The translations under genes and the position numbers were made by a program. From assembly GCF_018531145.1 (NCBI RefSeq), contig NZ_JAHDSZ010000010.1, positions 1 through 64,000 on the forward strand: a stretch of DNA of 64,000 nt, read 5' to 3'. Below, piece after piece: positions 7,653-17,849 of the stretch. Position 1 is the stretch's first letter, and each line of letters opens with the position of its first letter. The notes below the pieces were generated by a model. The model had not been told where the DNA came from. It did not search any database and saw nothing but the letters and a program-made list of their open reading frames with translations. The DNA comes from Canibacter zhuwentaonis. GTDB lineage: Bacteria > Actinomycetota > Actinomycetes > Actinomycetales > Microbacteriaceae.

Positions 7653-8950
7653 ATGAATATTGATGAAGCTTGGACTAAACTTTTTGAAAAATATGATATT
7701 TTTAGCGAAATTAAGAGCGAAGGAGCCTTTTATATTACTGCTAGTCAAATAAAATTTTTTAAAGAACCAAGATTAATGGCAAAATGGGATAGCTCCGAAA
7801 ATTTACCGAGTATTTTCAAAAAACACAATATCAACATCTTACCCATTAGCCGAACAAAATATATTTTAAGTGATTTTAAGTTGTATGAACCAATTCCAGA
7901 ATTGGGAGAACATATAACTGAAATGCAAAAAGTGGAAATTCCTGAATATGAAACGATTGATATTGGAAACATATCATCAGAAGCAAATGCAATTAATGTT
8001 CTAATGCTTTCAAAAATATTAGATGATTTTTAGATGAAGATAATAATATTGCTACATTTAATGGCAGAATGGGTACAGGTGTTTTCAGTTTTCGTGTAGA
8101 TAGACATCGAGGAACTGCATTTCAAGTTGATGTTGAAAATGCACAATGTGAAATTGATGGAGGAATGGAAAATGATAATTCAGTTGTTATTTTAGAAGCA
8201 AAAAATGTTGTTCATCCAGATTTTCATGTAAGGCAACTTTATTATCCGTATAGATTATGGGCAAGTAAAGTTAATAAGCCTATTAGACTTGTTTTTTCTA
8301 TTTATTCAAACCAAATATATAGATTATTTGAATATGAGTTTGAAGATAAAAATAACTATTCATCAATAAGATTGGTAAAATCTAAAAACTATTCTTTACA
8401 AGATACGGATATTTCTTTAAATGAGATTTATGATGTGTATTCTAATGTAGAAGTTGTTTATGATGATAATCAAAATAAAACCGATATCCCTTTTATACAA
8501 GCTAATTCTTTTGAAAGAATTATATCGCTTATGGAATTACTTTTCGAGGAAGAAAGAACGGCGGAAAATATAGCTGAAAAAATGGAATTTGATTTAAGGC
8601 AATCTGATTATTATCACAATGCAGGTAGGTATCTTGGATTATTCGAGAAGAAAGCTGTTAAAGAAGAAGATGGAAAAAAAGTAAAAAAAGTTTTTTTATC
8701 TAGATTGGGGAGGGACACAGTAAAACTTAGATACAAAGAACGTCAATTGAAATTGGTTAGTTTGATTTTAGAGCATGAAATATTTAATAAGCTATTTCTA
8801 AAGGTTTATAATGGTGGAGAGTTGCCTACCAAAGAGGAAATTCAAAATATTATGAGAGAAAATAATGTGTGTAATGATCAACAGATAGTTAGACGTTCCA
8901 GTTCGGTTTATTCATGGCTTAAATGGATATTTAACTTACAAAATATATAA
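7653..8950 (+). pseudogene. Type II restriction endonuclease interrupted by a single frameshift
   Basis: Two adjoining frames make one protein. The first (7653-8033, 126 residues) begins MNIDEAWTKLFEKYD and stops at TAG 8031-8033. The second is open from 8030 to 8950 and continues the family sequence directly (LDEDNNIATFNGRMGTG). Adding one T to the T run at 8027-8031 restores a protein of about 431 residues. From memory the sequence resembles the type II enzymes with DUF6996/DUF6997 domains that sit next to Dam-like methylases. The probable nuclease core has acidic and lysine residues in the IDGG and ILEAKN segments of the second part. Loss of the nuclease would leave an orphan methylase. 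A sequencing error cannot be excluded. Confidence 0.75.
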
Positions 8951-9080
8951 ACCACAAAAGTGTATTTTTATGTAGTACATACAGAAGTTTATTGTCGAGA
9001 TAGCAGAAATGTTATCTCTTTTTTTGTTGTTCAAAACAGAAAAGGGAAACAGAAAATGAAAAATATATAGAAAACTTTTA

Positions 9081-9255
9081 ATGACAGAAGAAGAAATCAA
9101 GCAGTTACAAAACAAAAAGAAAGGCACATCATTCAGCAGCAACAGGAAGTAAACAAAAGAGCAAGAAACACCTTTATGAAAAGGAGCAGTCTTTGAAAGT
9201 ATCTTTAATGAAAGCAGTATTCTACCAAAAAGTAAAATTGGCAATAGCAAAAATC
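9081..9255 (+). pseudogene. Decayed remnant of a small mobile-element gene (DUF3847-like)
   Basis: ATG 9081 opens MTEEEIKQLQNKKK, which resembles the start of the small DUF3847 proteins carried by Firmicutes conjugative elements. The frame stops after 23 residues. Fragments in other frames (VNKRARN, then SIFNESSILPKSKIGN) look like the rest of the same protein, broken by several frameshifts and an internal deletion. No other gene is visible between 8951 and 9267. This is weak evidence read by eye, but it fits the foreign composition of the island. Confidence 0.35.
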
Positions 9256-9267
9256 ACGCACAAACAA

Positions 9268-9305
9268 AAGGAGGGTGCGAGCTAAACCAAGCTCGCACCC
9301 TCCTT
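9268..9305 (-). terminator. Terminator of purD
   Basis: Perfect 16-base arms (9268-9283 and 9290-9305) with a 6-base loop. On the minus strand the hairpin is followed by TTTTG, and it lies 11 bases after the purD stop codon. Confidence 0.85.
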
Positions 9306-9315
9306 AAAAACAGTC

Positions 9316-10563
9316 TCAGCGCCCAGCCGCAATATCTGTACGATACTGCCCGCCCGCAACTTGCAGCTTGGCAATTCCCGCATAAGCGCGCTCCCTAGCA
9401 GCTGCAACATCCGCCCCTAAACCAACAACGCCCAAAACACGCCCGCCAGCCGTGCGCCAAACCCTGCCGCACTTGCTCACAGTTCCCGCATGTACCAGGT
9501 GCACTCCCTGCTGCTGCACAGCCTCTTCAAGCCCCTTAATCTCATCGCCGGTGCGCGCCTCCGCCGGATACCCCGCGCTAGCTAAAACAACAACCACCGC
9601 CGCTCTATCGGAGGCAAACTCTGGCTCCGGCAAGCTCTCAAGCTCACCACGAGCGCTCGCCAACAGATACTCGCTGAGCGGGCTAACCATACGCGGTAAC
9701 ACAACCTGAGTTTCGGGGTCACCAAAGCGGGCGTTAAACTCGATTACTTTTAAGCCCGCATCAGTGACTATCAGCCCGCAGTAGAGCAACCCAATAAAAG
9801 GCGTGCCGCGCGAAGCAAGCTCACTCACAACCGGTTGCGCAACACGCTCGGTAACGGTGCTCACAAAATCTGCTGGTAGCCAGGTAAGCGGGCTGTAAGC
9901 ACCCATGCCGCCCGTGTTTTCGCCCCTGTCACCGTCAAAAATGCGCTTGAAATCTTGCGCTGGCGTGAGCGGTTTCACGGTTTTCCCATCGGCGAAAAAA
10001 AACAGTGAGACCTCTTGCCCCCAAAGGTGCTCCTCGATAATCACTCGCCCGTGCGGCTGCCATTTTGCAATGTGCGCTATTGCCGCCTCGGTGTCAGAGG
10101 TAACCAGCACGCCCTTGCCAGCGGCGAGCCCATCGGCTTTAATCACGTACGGCGCGCCAAACTCATCGAGTTTTTGCCGCGCGGTTTCAACCGTGATTAT
10201 AGCTGATCGCGCCGTAGGCACCTGTGCGCTCTGCATAATCTCTTTTGCAAAATTTTTAGAGCCCTCGAGCATTGCAGCGCTCTTATCGGGGCCAAAAACC
10301 GCAATGCCGCGTGCGCGCACCGCGTCAGCAACGCCCGCTATTAGCGGCGCTTCAGGGCCTATAACGAGCAGCTCAAAATCTGCTTGCTCCGCATACTCGG
10401 CAACGGTCTGCGGGCTGGTGTAGTCGAGCGGCACTGTTTGGATTCCTGCGGCGGATATTCCCGCGTTGCCGGGCGCGCACACAATATCGTGCACCCCTTC
10501 TGCTGTTAGCGATAGTGCGATAGCGTGCTCACGCGCACCAGATCCTAAAACAAGTATTTTCAC
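9316..10563 (-). CDS. purD: Phosphoribosylamine-glycine ligase
   Basis: Second step of purine synthesis: ATP-dependent joining of glycine to phosphoribosylamine. The protein is about 415 residues with the GTG start at 10563, matching the family (about 420). The N-terminal KILVLGSGAREHA, the ATP-grasp core with YVIKADGLAAGKGV, and GENTGGMGAYSP are diagnostic, followed by EFNARFGDPETQ for metal binding. An upstream start at 10617 would overlap the preceding gene and adds sequence absent from the family. It is the last gene before the acquired island and ends in a strong terminator. Confidence 0.95.
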   Translation of the reverse strand: MKILVLGSGAREHAIALSLTAEGVHDIVCAPGNAGISAAGIQTVPLDYTSPQTVAEYAEQADFELLVIGPEAPLIAGVADAVRARGIAVFGPDKSAAMLEGSKNFAKEIMQSAQVPTARSAIITVETARQKLDEFGAPYVIKADGLAAGKGVLVTSDTEAAIAHIAKWQPHGRVIIEEHLWGQEVSLFFFADGKTVKPLTPAQDFKRIFDGDRGENTGGMGAYSPLTWLPADFVSTVTERVAQPVVSELASRGTPFIGLLYCGLIVTDAGLKVIEFNARFGDPETQVVLPRMVSPLSEYLLASARGELESLPEPEFASDRAAVVVVLASAGYPAEARTGDEIKGLEEAVQQQGVHLVHAGTVSKCGRVWRTAGGRVLGVVGLGADVAAARERAYAGIAKLQVAGGQYRTDIAAGR

Positions 10564-10601
10564 GGTGTCACCAATTCTATAAATCAACTGCCGGGTTGTG
10601 A

Positions 10602-11750
10602 TTACAGCTTCCACCACTTGCGTTTGGGAAGCTCTTTCTGCACGGGCTGCGACGCAGTGGCGCGATCGTCGAGAATCTCTTCGAAGAGTTGCTCAAAGTC
10701 TTTTGCGGCGGATGTGTCTGCCGCGGGTTCTATCGCTGTGGGTGCTGCAAGTGTTTCTGCCGCAGACCCCGCCTCGGGCGCTGTCAGCGTCTCCGCCGCG
10801 CGCTCTGTCCGGGTTTCTGCCGCAGGATCTGCCACAGGTTCTGCCGTGGACGCGCTCTGAGCCTGCCCAGCCTGAACACTCGCACCCTGCTCGCTATCAA
10901 CAAATTCCTGCGCTGTTACCACCAGCGGAACATTAGCCTCGCCGAAATCCTGAGTTACCTGAGTCACAGGCTCGTCACTCTGCAACTCTGCAGCCGGATG
11001 CTGCGCGGCATCCGGCGCATCTACAACTCGAACCTGCTCGCCAGCACCCACAGCATCCGCCGCACTAGCACCCCCATCACAAACAGCAACTGCTGCAGCG
11101 CACGATTCCGCGCCTGTCACGCCCGGAATCGGCTCTGCCGCAGCCCCGCACTCAGAATCGCGCGTTAGCGCCGCTTCTTGTTCTTCGAGTTCTCCTGAGC
11201 TTTGTTCTTGTCGCCCCGGTTCCCGAACCAGCGAATCACTCGCTCTGAAATCAGCTTGACTACCCACACCAGCACAACCCGGCGAATCCATACCATCATA
11301 GTTACTTCCTCTTTCTGACGCTGTGGCAGCAGCGCTCGTCTCGCACTGCTGCAGTTCAGAAAAATCATACCCGCTCAGCCTGGTTAAAACATTAGACCAA
11401 AACTTTTGCGACGCGGCAGCCCGATCCGCCCCATCAATAACGCCGTCAAAACCGGTTTCGGTGACCGTCACCAGCACCTCATCACCGCGCGAGCGCAGGG
11501 TCACCAGGGTTGCTGTGCTCGGCTCGCCATCGCGCCGCACCCGATAGCCAAACACGTGCCCGGGCACCCACACATCGAGTTCGCCCGAGATGTCAAAAAA
11601 CCACACCTCACCGCCGCGCTGCGGGTCAAACCGCAGACTCGTACTATCCGACAGCTCGCTCAAAATTGCCTCGCTCGTGAGCGCCTGCCACACCGAATCT
11701 CGCGGCTGCTCGATATTCTGGCGGACAATTACCGGTCCGTGCGTCACCAT
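10602..11750 (-). CDS. SRPBCC (AHSA1/START-like) domain protein with long acidic tail
   Basis: 382 residues. The first 135 or so form a ligand-binding SRPBCC fold: START-like IEQPRDSVWQALT, then GGEVWFFDISGE and TVTETGFDG. The remaining 230 residues are low complexity, rich in Ala, Glu, Ser and Gln, and likely disordered, ending in a basic aromatic tail KRKWWKL. The ligand and function are unknown. The gene is divergent from purC and lies 38 bases upstream of the purD start, so it may be transcribed with purD. The repetitive Ala/Glu tail is unusual for this family, which is normally about 150 residues. Confidence 0.75.
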   Translation of the reverse strand: MVTHGPVIVRQNIEQPRDSVWQALTSEAILSELSDSTSLRFDPQRGGEVWFFDISGELDVWVPGHVFGYRVRRDGEPSTATLVTLRSRGDEVLVTVTETGFDGVIDGADRAAASQKFWSNVLTRLSGYDFSELQQCETSAAATASERGSNYDGMDSPGCAGVGSQADFRASDSLVREPGRQEQSSGELEEQEAALTRDSECGAAAEPIPGVTGAESCAAAVAVCDGGASAADAVGAGEQVRVVDAPDAAQHPAAELQSDEPVTQVTQDFGEANVPLVVTAQEFVDSEQGASVQAGQAQSASTAEPVADPAAETRTERAAETLTAPEAGSAAETLAAPTAIEPAADTSAAKDFEQLFEEILDDRATASQPVQKELPKRKWWKL

Positions 11751-11815
11751 GCTGATCTCCTCGTGTTAAGACTCTATAGTATTAGCCTATCCGTTTTAAC
11801 TGGCAAAATAGTAGT

Positions 11816-12697
11816 GTGAGCATAACAAATATTCCTCCGCAAATACCCGGCTGGCAACACATCGCGTCTGGCAAAGTGCGCGAAATCTACCAGAGCGCCG
11901 CTGGCGGCGCGCACCTGTTGCTGCTGGCGAGCGACAGAGTGAGCGCTTTTGACAGGCTGCTTGACCCGCCAATTCCAGGCAAGGGCGCGCTACTAACGCA
12001 GCTTTCAAGCTGGTGGATGAGCCAGCTGAAAACCCCAAACCATCTCACCGGCGCAACCCCTCCCGCCGCGCACAGCAAAAACGCGGTAATCGTGAAAAAA
12101 CTCGAAATGCTGCCGGTTGAGTGCATTGTGCGGGGCGCGATTACCGGCTCCGGTTATCAAGAATATCTAAGCCGCGGCGCGGTGTGCGGCATTAAGCTGC
12201 CAGCGCTGCTCGAAGATGGTGCGCTGCTACCAGAGCCGATTTACACCCCCGCGTACAAAGCACCGCAGGGCGAGCACGATGAAAACATCAGTTACGAGCA
12301 AACTGTCGAGCTGGTAGGTGCGGATGCTGCTGCGCAGCTGCGCGACACGTCGCTCGAGATTTTCACGCACGCGCAACGAGTCGCTGCCGCGGCGGGGCTG
12401 ATTTTGGCGGATACCAAGTTTGAGTTTGGTTTTGACCGTAATACCGGCGAGCTAACTTTGGCGGATGAGGTGCTCACAAGCGATTCTTCGCGCTACTGGG
12501 ATGCGACAGCTTATAACACCGGCGAGGGGGCTGCCCGGCTGGTCAGTTTTGACAAGCAGATCGTGCGTAACTGGCTGCTTACAAACTGGGATCGCACGGG
12601 GGCTGCGCCAACGCTGCCCTATGCGATCGTGGAGCGCACCCTGCAACAGTACCGCACCCTGTTTAGCAGGCTCACCGGTGAAACTGCGCCGGCCTAA
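11816..12697 (+). CDS. purC: Phosphoribosylaminoimidazole-succinocarboxamide synthase
   Basis: Joins aspartate to CAIR in purine synthesis. 293 residues, normal length. ASGKVREIY near residue 17, the SDRVSAFD segment, GSGYQEY and the ADTKFEFG signature are all present. The start is GTG 11816 and no Shine-Dalgarno sequence is present. A -10-like CAAAAT at 11804-11809 ends 6 bases before the start, so the message may be leaderless. It is divergent from the SRPBCC gene, so the 65-base gap probably contains both promoters. Confidence 0.95.
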   Translation: MSITNIPPQIPGWQHIASGKVREIYQSAAGGAHLLLLASDRVSAFDRLLDPPIPGKGALLTQLSSWWMSQLKTPNHLTGATPPAAHSKNAVIVKKLEMLPVECIVRGAITGSGYQEYLSRGAVCGIKLPALLEDGALLPEPIYTPAYKAPQGEHDENISYEQTVELVGADAAAQLRDTSLEIFTHAQRVAAAAGLILADTKFEFGFDRNTGELTLADEVLTSDSSRYWDATAYNTGEGAARLVSFDKQIVRNWLLTNWDRTGAAPTLPYAIVERTLQQYRTLFSRLTGETAPA

Positions 12698-12888
12698 CGG
12701 GTCCGTTGTAGGTGTTAGCGCTCCGGTGAGCGAGTTGCCGACCCCACGGTATGCTGGGCGCTAACGCAGCGACAAAATCTGCTCGCACAACGGAATGCAC
12801 ACCGTTTTACAAGCTCCCCAGAAAACCCCATCCGCCTAGCGATAAAATGGAAACAAGCACACATTGTTAGAAACCGTAAGGAGAAGCT

Positions 12889-13140
12889 GTGGCTAAAATT
12901 ATCGTTGAGGTCATGCCGAAGGCTGAGCTGCTTGACCCGCAGGGCAAAGCTATCGCCGCGGCGCTCGCTCGTAACGCCGCAAACCCGTTTACCGCTGTGC
13001 GAGTTGGTAAGCGTTTTGAGCTTGCAGTTGCCGGTGAGGTTACCGCCGAAACGCTCGCGCAGGCGCAGCAAATCGCAACCGAGGTGCTGTCAAATTCGGT
13101 TATCGAAAACGTTGTTGCCGTGTTTGAGGCGGGCGCATAA
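12889..13140 (+). CDS. purS: Phosphoribosylformylglycinamidine synthase subunit PurS
   Basis: Small 83-residue subunit that bridges PurQ and PurL in the Gram-positive type of FGAM synthase. The [21 protein letters not shown] start and the GKRFEL segment are typical. GTG 12889 follows AAGGAGAAGCT closely. The stop codon overlaps the purQ start (TAATG), indicating translational coupling. About 190 bases separate it from purC. Confidence 0.93.
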   Translation: MAKIIVEVMPKAELLDPQGKAIAAALARNAANPFTAVRVGKRFELAVAGEVTAETLAQAQQIATEVLSNSVIENVVAVFEAGA

Positions 13141-13847
13141 TGTCCGCGCGCATCGGAATTGTCACGTTTCCCGGGTCGCTTGACGATCGCGACGCCCAGC
13201 GCGCGGTGCGACTGAGTGGCGCAGAGCCGGTTGCGCTCTGGCATCGCTCGCAAGATCTTGCAGACGTGCAGGCAATCGTATTACCCGGCGGATTCAGCTA
13301 CGGCGACTATCTGCGCCCGGGTGCAATTGCGGCGATTTCTCCGATTATGACGGCGGTTATTGAGGCTGCGGGCAGGGGAATGCCCGTGCTGGGTATTTGC
13401 AACGGCTTTCAAATTCTTGTTGAGTCGCGGCTTTTGCCGGGCGGGCTGATCCGCAACTCACACCAGCAGTTTATTCGCCGCGATCAGCGGTTGCGCGTGG
13501 AAAACACTGCGACCGCGTGGACAAACCGTTTTACCGCCGGTGAGGAAATCACGATTCCGCTTAAAAACGGCGACGGTGGTTATATTGCGGATGCCGAGAC
13601 CCTGCTCGAGATTGAGGGCGAGGGGCTTGTGACTTTCCGCTACAGCGGTGTTAATCCGAACGGCTCTCTTAACGACATTGCCGGGTTGCGCAACCACGCG
13701 GGCAATGTTGTTGGGCTGATGCCTCACCCCGAGCACGCTGTTGAGGCAGGTTTTGGTCCGGACACTCCCGCCGCGATGCGCTCCGGGCTTGACGGTCTGC
13801 GCCTATTCCAAAGCGCAATAGCGGATATAACCGCTAACGTACTTTAA
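13140..13847 (+). CDS. purQ: Phosphoribosylformylglycinamidine synthase, glutaminase subunit PurQ
   Basis: Class I glutamine amidotransferase that supplies ammonia to PurL. 235 residues. The nucleophile Cys is at about 87 in GICNGFQ, and the His/Glu pair is in MPHPEHAVE near residue 200. It is translationally coupled to purS. The purL partner lies 1.5 kb downstream, separated by a minus-strand membrane-protein gene, which is an uncommon interruption. Confidence 0.95.
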   Translation: MSARIGIVTFPGSLDDRDAQRAVRLSGAEPVALWHRSQDLADVQAIVLPGGFSYGDYLRPGAIAAISPIMTAVIEAAGRGMPVLGICNGFQILVESRLLPGGLIRNSHQQFIRRDQRLRVENTATAWTNRFTAGEEITIPLKNGDGGYIADAETLLEIEGEGLVTFRYSGVNPNGSLNDIAGLRNHAGNVVGLMPHPEHAVEAGFGPDTPAAMRSGLDGLRLFQSAIADITANVL

Positions 13848-13988
13848 CAGCCAGGCTTGTGCGGCGTTTGCTCCTAGCGTCTAGTTAGTCTGCACCGATT
13901 TTTGGACGCGCACTAACAGCGCGCTAACTAACCACCCCGACCGACTGCCGAGGTTTAACAATCCCGCGCTTAGCCGCTCGGCGTCTCT

Positions 13989-15137
13989 TTATCCGCTCTG
14001 CGTCGATTTTTGCGCGCGCAGGTGTGGCGGATACGGCGCGCCTGGCACGCTGAAATCTGGTGAGCCATCCGGCAGCTGCGGCAGCGGCGTGCCATCTGCC
14101 AGCGTTGGCCATGCAAACTGCCCGTTTTCGTCCGGTTGCACTTCTTGCGTCGGGGGAGACTGCTCAGCCGGTACAACCTGCGAAGTTTGAGCGGGTGCAG
14201 CTGTAGCAGGCTCGATCGGCGCAGGCTCAGCAGCAGGCTTTGTAGCCTCTTGTAGGCTTACCTGCTCTGCCTGCTGTTCTGCTCGCTCCTGCGCAACAGA
14301 ATGTTTTGGGCTTGCACAAACTTGCGCCGCCGTTTGCCCCTGCGCTGTCACAGTTGCTGCAGGCCAGACTGGTACTGCTGCAGGAGCCGCGCTGGTAGTT
14401 GGCGCGGGCTGTTGCCTCCGCCTCTGTTGCATCCGCCTTTCCCAAAAACTACCGGGGCGCGGGAGAAACTCTGGCAGCGTGAAAGCTAGCAGCACGCTCA
14501 TAACGGCAGCGATACCGCTGAATAAAAATAAGGCCATGGCTGCGTTCAAGAACAGACCTATCGGCTCCAACCCGAAATTGCTGATAATCGGTCTCGCTGT
14601 CACCAAAACAGTGAATAAAAAGCTCAGCCCGGCCGCCACGAGCGCGAAAATTGCCGCCATCGATGGTTTGCCGTCGCGCGTGCACGATCCGCGCTCTGAC
14701 AGCTTAATTATCAACCACGACCACCCCAGAGCGAGCAAAAACCAGCTGTACGTGCTGGCAACATAGGAGACAACGCTCGCCGAGGTGTAACTGCTGTAGT
14801 AGAAAAACTCGTATGACCAGGTGTTCAAAAATGCGACACCCAGTACGTACAGGTTGGTGCACAGAATCACCGGCAGAATCCAGCTATTGCGGCGCGATTT
14901 AACCCGAGCGCTCACAATCGCAATCACCGTGAAAATCGCGAACAGCATAAATGATGCAAAAATGCGCGTGCCAACGTGCTGCAGATTTGGCACGGTCAAA
15001 ACCAGCAGCACAGAAACCACGCCCAGCACGGCAACCGCAGCGATGTTAATCCTTAAAAATAGAGCGCGACTCGGTATATATTGCTGCAAATTTGCAGCAA
15101 TACTGGGCTGGTGTTCTTGCGGGTTATTCATGCGCAT
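13989..15137 (-). CDS. Membrane protein of unknown function with Pro/Ala/Gln-rich cytoplasmic tail
   Basis: 382 residues. About six membrane segments lie between residues 28 and 225 (for example INIAAVAVLGVVSVLLVL, LFAIFTVIAIVSA and ALGWSWLIIKL). A long Ala/Pro/Gln/Thr-rich tail follows and ends with FAWPTLADGTPLPQLPDGSP, a recurrent tail in actinobacterial proteins. I do not recognise a family. It sits between purQ and purL on the opposite strand. ATG 15137 and ATG 15131 are both possible starts; no strong ribosome site is seen. Confidence 0.65.
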   Translation of the reverse strand: MRMNNPQEHQPSIAANLQQYIPSRALFLRINIAAVAVLGVVSVLLVLTVPNLQHVGTRIFASFMLFAIFTVIAIVSARVKSRRNSWILPVILCTNLYVLGVAFLNTWSYEFFYYSSYTSASVVSYVASTYSWFLLALGWSWLIIKLSERGSCTRDGKPSMAAIFALVAAGLSFLFTVLVTARPIISNFGLEPIGLFLNAAMALFLFSGIAAVMSVLLAFTLPEFLPRPGSFWERRMQQRRRQQPAPTTSAAPAAVPVWPAATVTAQGQTAAQVCASPKHSVAQERAEQQAEQVSLQEATKPAAEPAPIEPATAAPAQTSQVVPAEQSPPTQEVQPDENGQFAWPTLADGTPLPQLPDGSPDFSVPGAPYPPHLRAQKSTQSG

Positions 15138-15170
15138 AAGTATTTCATTTTTACCTGAATAAAAAACTGA

Positions 15171-15349
15171 GTGCGGGCGGCGACTCGTAGCGGGTTACTA
15201 GCCCATCACAGCCCGCACGCGGGTGACTGGCTTCCGCTTGCTGATTGCTTGTCACCGCCCGAATACGGGTGGCGAATCGTGACATCCTAATTGTTTATCA
15301 CAGCCCGCACAAAATCGAGTTATCAACAATTAGCGGCGGGCTATAAAAT
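15171..15349 (+). promoter_or_regulatory. Hairpin-rich region upstream of purL
   Basis: Three nearby inverted repeats share the motif GCCCGC/GCGGGC: GTGCGGGC with GCCCGCAC (15171-15220), CGCCCG with CGGGTGGCG (around 15275-15295), and AGCCCGC with GCGGGCT (about 15304-15343). They may include the purL promoter leader or a terminator array. No known riboswitch core was recognised. Confidence 0.3.
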
Positions 15350-15410
15350 CTCAGCTAAAAACGGCTAAAATTGAGGCAGTTGCAACTCTAAAATTACCCG
15401 AGGAGTCATT

Positions 15411-17717
15411 ATGTCTACCCTTTTACCAGACACCGTCGCAAACGCCATCGCGACTCCTGATAAAACACAGCCGTATGATCAACTCGGGCTCACGCTCGAC
15501 GAGTACAACAAGATCCGCGAGATTCTTGGGCGACGCCCGACCTCTGGCGAGCTTGCGATGTACTCAGTTATGTGGTCAGAGCACTGTTCTTACAAGTCTT
15601 CTAAAAAGTATCTGCGCCAGTTTGGGCAGAAAGTTACCGATAAAATGCGCGAACGGCTCATGGTAGGCATGGGCGAAAACGCCGGCGTAATCGATATTGG
15701 CGAAAACTGGGCGGTAACCTTCAAGGTTGAAAGTCACAACCACCCCTCATATATTGAGCCTTTCCAGGGCGCGGCAACGGGTGTTGGCGGCATTGTGCGC
15801 GATATTATTTCAATGGGTGCGCGCCCGGTTGCGGTGATGGATCAGCTGCGCTTTGGTAAAATTGACGATCCCGACACTGCTCGTGTTGTGCATGGGGTTG
15901 TATCGGGCATTAGCTCGTACGCGAACTGCCTGGGGCTGCCAAACATCGGCGGGGAAACCGTTTTTGACAGTGTTTACCAAAAGAACCCGCTTGTTAACGT
16001 ACTCGCCATCGGCGTTATGAAACACCAGGATATTCGGCTTGCGAACGCGAGCGGCACCGGCAATAAAGTTGTTCTGTTCGGCGCCCGCACGGGCGGTGAC
16101 GGTATCGGTGGCGCTTCAATTCTCGCGTCTGACAGTTTTGACAGCGCGGGGCCGGTGAAACGCCCCGCCGTGCAAGTTGGCGATCCTTTTGCAGAAAAAC
16201 TGCTCATTGAGTGCTGTCTGGAGCTGTATCGGGCAAAGCTCGTTGAGGGCATCCAAGATTTGGGCGCTGCGGGTATCTCCTGCGCAACAAGCGAGCTTGC
16301 CGCAAACGGTGACGGCGGAATGCTTATTGAGCTTGATAACGTGCTGTTGCGCGATCCGTCGCTAACTGCGGAAGAAATTCTCATGTCGGAGTCGCAGGAG
16401 CGCATGATGGCCGTTGTTACTCCCGAAAAGCTCGACGCGTTTTTGGCCGTAACTCAAAAGTGGGAGGTTGAAACCAGCGTTATCGGCGAGGTTACAGATA
16501 CCGGACGGCTTGTTATCAACTGGCAGGGCGGTGAAATTGTGAATGTGGATCCGCGCACTGTAGCCGTTACCGGTCCTGTTTACGATCGCCCAGCAGCACG
16601 CCCGGCGTGGCTTAATGCGGTGCAGGCAGACAGCGCCACAAAACTTGCTCGCCCACAAAACGGCGCGGAATTGCGCGAGCAACTGCTGCAAATTTTAGGT
16701 CACCCAAATCAAGCGTGCCCGGCGTGGATAACCAACCAGTATGATTCTTACGTTTTGGGTAACACCGCCCTCACTTTCCCTGATTCTGCGGGAATGGTGC
16801 GCGTTGATGAAAGTTCTGGCTTGGGGGTTGCCTGCTCCACAGATGCAAACGGGCGTTACAGCTACCTTGACCCCTACGCGGGAGCACAGCTCGCGCTCGC
16901 AGAGGCGTATCGCAACGTGGCAGCTTCGGGCGCTGTGCCAACGGCTGTTACCGACTGTCTAAACCTCGGCAGCCCTGAGGATCCAAACGTTATGTGGCAG
17001 TTTGCACAAACCGTTGAGGGTTTGAGCGACGCCTGCTTGGAGCTTGCAGTGCCCGTCACCGGCGGCAATGTTTCGCTCTACAACCAGACCGATCAAACCC
17101 CCATCCACCCAACCCCTGTTGTCGGTGTGCTTGGAATTATCGACGATGTTGCCCGCCGCGTGCCGAGCGGATGGCAAGATCAAGGCGAAAATCTGTATCT
17201 GCTCGGGGTTACTAAAGACGAACTAGACGGCTCTGCATGGGCTGACGCGGTTCATAATCATCTGGGCGGCACGCCTCCAAAAGTTGATCTTGCTGCGGAA
17301 TCTCAACTCGCCGGGCTGCTACACTCGGCCAGCGTAAACGGCATTATTTCGGCAGCAACCGATCTTTCTGAGGGCGGTCTTGCGCAGGCTCTCGCAGAGG
17401 GCGTGCTCAGGTTTGGCGTGGGCGCGCGCGTCTGGATTTCAGAGCTGACACAGCGCGACGGCATTGACGTAACCGCAGCTCTCTTCAGCGAATCACAGGC
17501 TCGCGCACTGGTTGCTGTGCCGCGCGAAGAGAACGTTAAGTTTCAAGGGCTGTGCAACGGTCGCGGCGTTAGTGTGCTACGCATCGGTGTGACCGACGGC
17601 ACGGGTAAAAACGCTGTTTTGGAGGTGCAGGATCAGTTCACCATCCCGCTTACCGAACTGAAAAACACGCACTCACGCACTCTGCCCACACAGTTTGGAT
17701 CGCTAGTGGGTGAATAA
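15411..17717 (+). CDS. purL: Phosphoribosylformylglycinamidine synthase subunit PurL
   Basis: Catalytic subunit of FGAM synthase, 768 residues, the small form that needs PurS and PurQ. Typical segments include [19 protein letters not shown] near residue 46, [22 protein letters not shown], and an AIR-synthase-like C-terminal half with [16 protein letters not shown] 15411 follows GAGGAG by 6 bases. The gene stands alone after the divergent membrane-protein gene, with its own long upstream region. Confidence 0.96.
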   Translation: MSTLLPDTVANAIATPDKTQPYDQLGLTLDEYNKIREILGRRPTSGELAMYSVMWSEHCSYKSSKKYLRQFGQKVTDKMRERLMVGMGENAGVIDIGENWAVTFKVESHNHPSYIEPFQGAATGVGGIVRDIISMGARPVAVMDQLRFGKIDDPDTARVVHGVVSGISSYANCLGLPNIGGETVFDSVYQKNPLVNVLAIGVMKHQDIRLANASGTGNKVVLFGARTGGDGIGGASILASDSFDSAGPVKRPAVQVGDPFAEKLLIECCLELYRAKLVEGIQDLGAAGISCATSELAANGDGGMLIELDNVLLRDPSLTAEEILMSESQERMMAVVTPEKLDAFLAVTQKWEVETSVIGEVTDTGRLVINWQGGEIVNVDPRTVAVTGPVYDRPAARPAWLNAVQADSATKLARPQNGAELREQLLQILGHPNQACPAWITNQYDSYVLGNTALTFPDSAGMVRVDESSGLGVACSTDANGRYSYLDPYAGAQLALAEAYRNVAASGAVPTAVTDCLNLGSPEDPNVMWQFAQTVEGLSDACLELAVPVTGGNVSLYNQTDQTPIHPTPVVGVLGIIDDVARRVPSGWQDQGENLYLLGVTKDELDGSAWADAVHNHLGGTPPKVDLAAESQLAGLLHSASVNGIISAATDLSEGGLAQALAEGVLRFGVGARVWISELTQRDGIDVTAALFSESQARALVAVPREENVKFQGLCNGRGVSVLRIGVTDGTGKNAVLEVQDQFTIPLTELKNTHSRTLPTQFGSLVGE

Positions 17718-17849
17718 GCCCGGCGGTAGCTCGCCACTGGGCTTGCGATAATTTCGCGCGGCGCAAACCCACGGTAAGAACGCACACAGCTCGCTGCGCG
17801 CCAATCCGCGCTGCAATGGTGCGCGCAAGCCCGCAGGGTAAGTCCGCCG

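Noticed and set aside
8027-8031. Phase variation of the nuclease by a T tract
   Set aside because: A run of five T is too short for frequent slippage; a fixed mutation or sequencing error is more likely.
9905-10423. 172-residue plus-strand frame inside purD
   Set aside because: Complementary-strand artefact of a GC-biased gene.
15138-15410. Possible purine riboswitch before purL
   Set aside because: Hairpins are present, but the conserved core of guanine or PRPP-type riboswitches could not be found.
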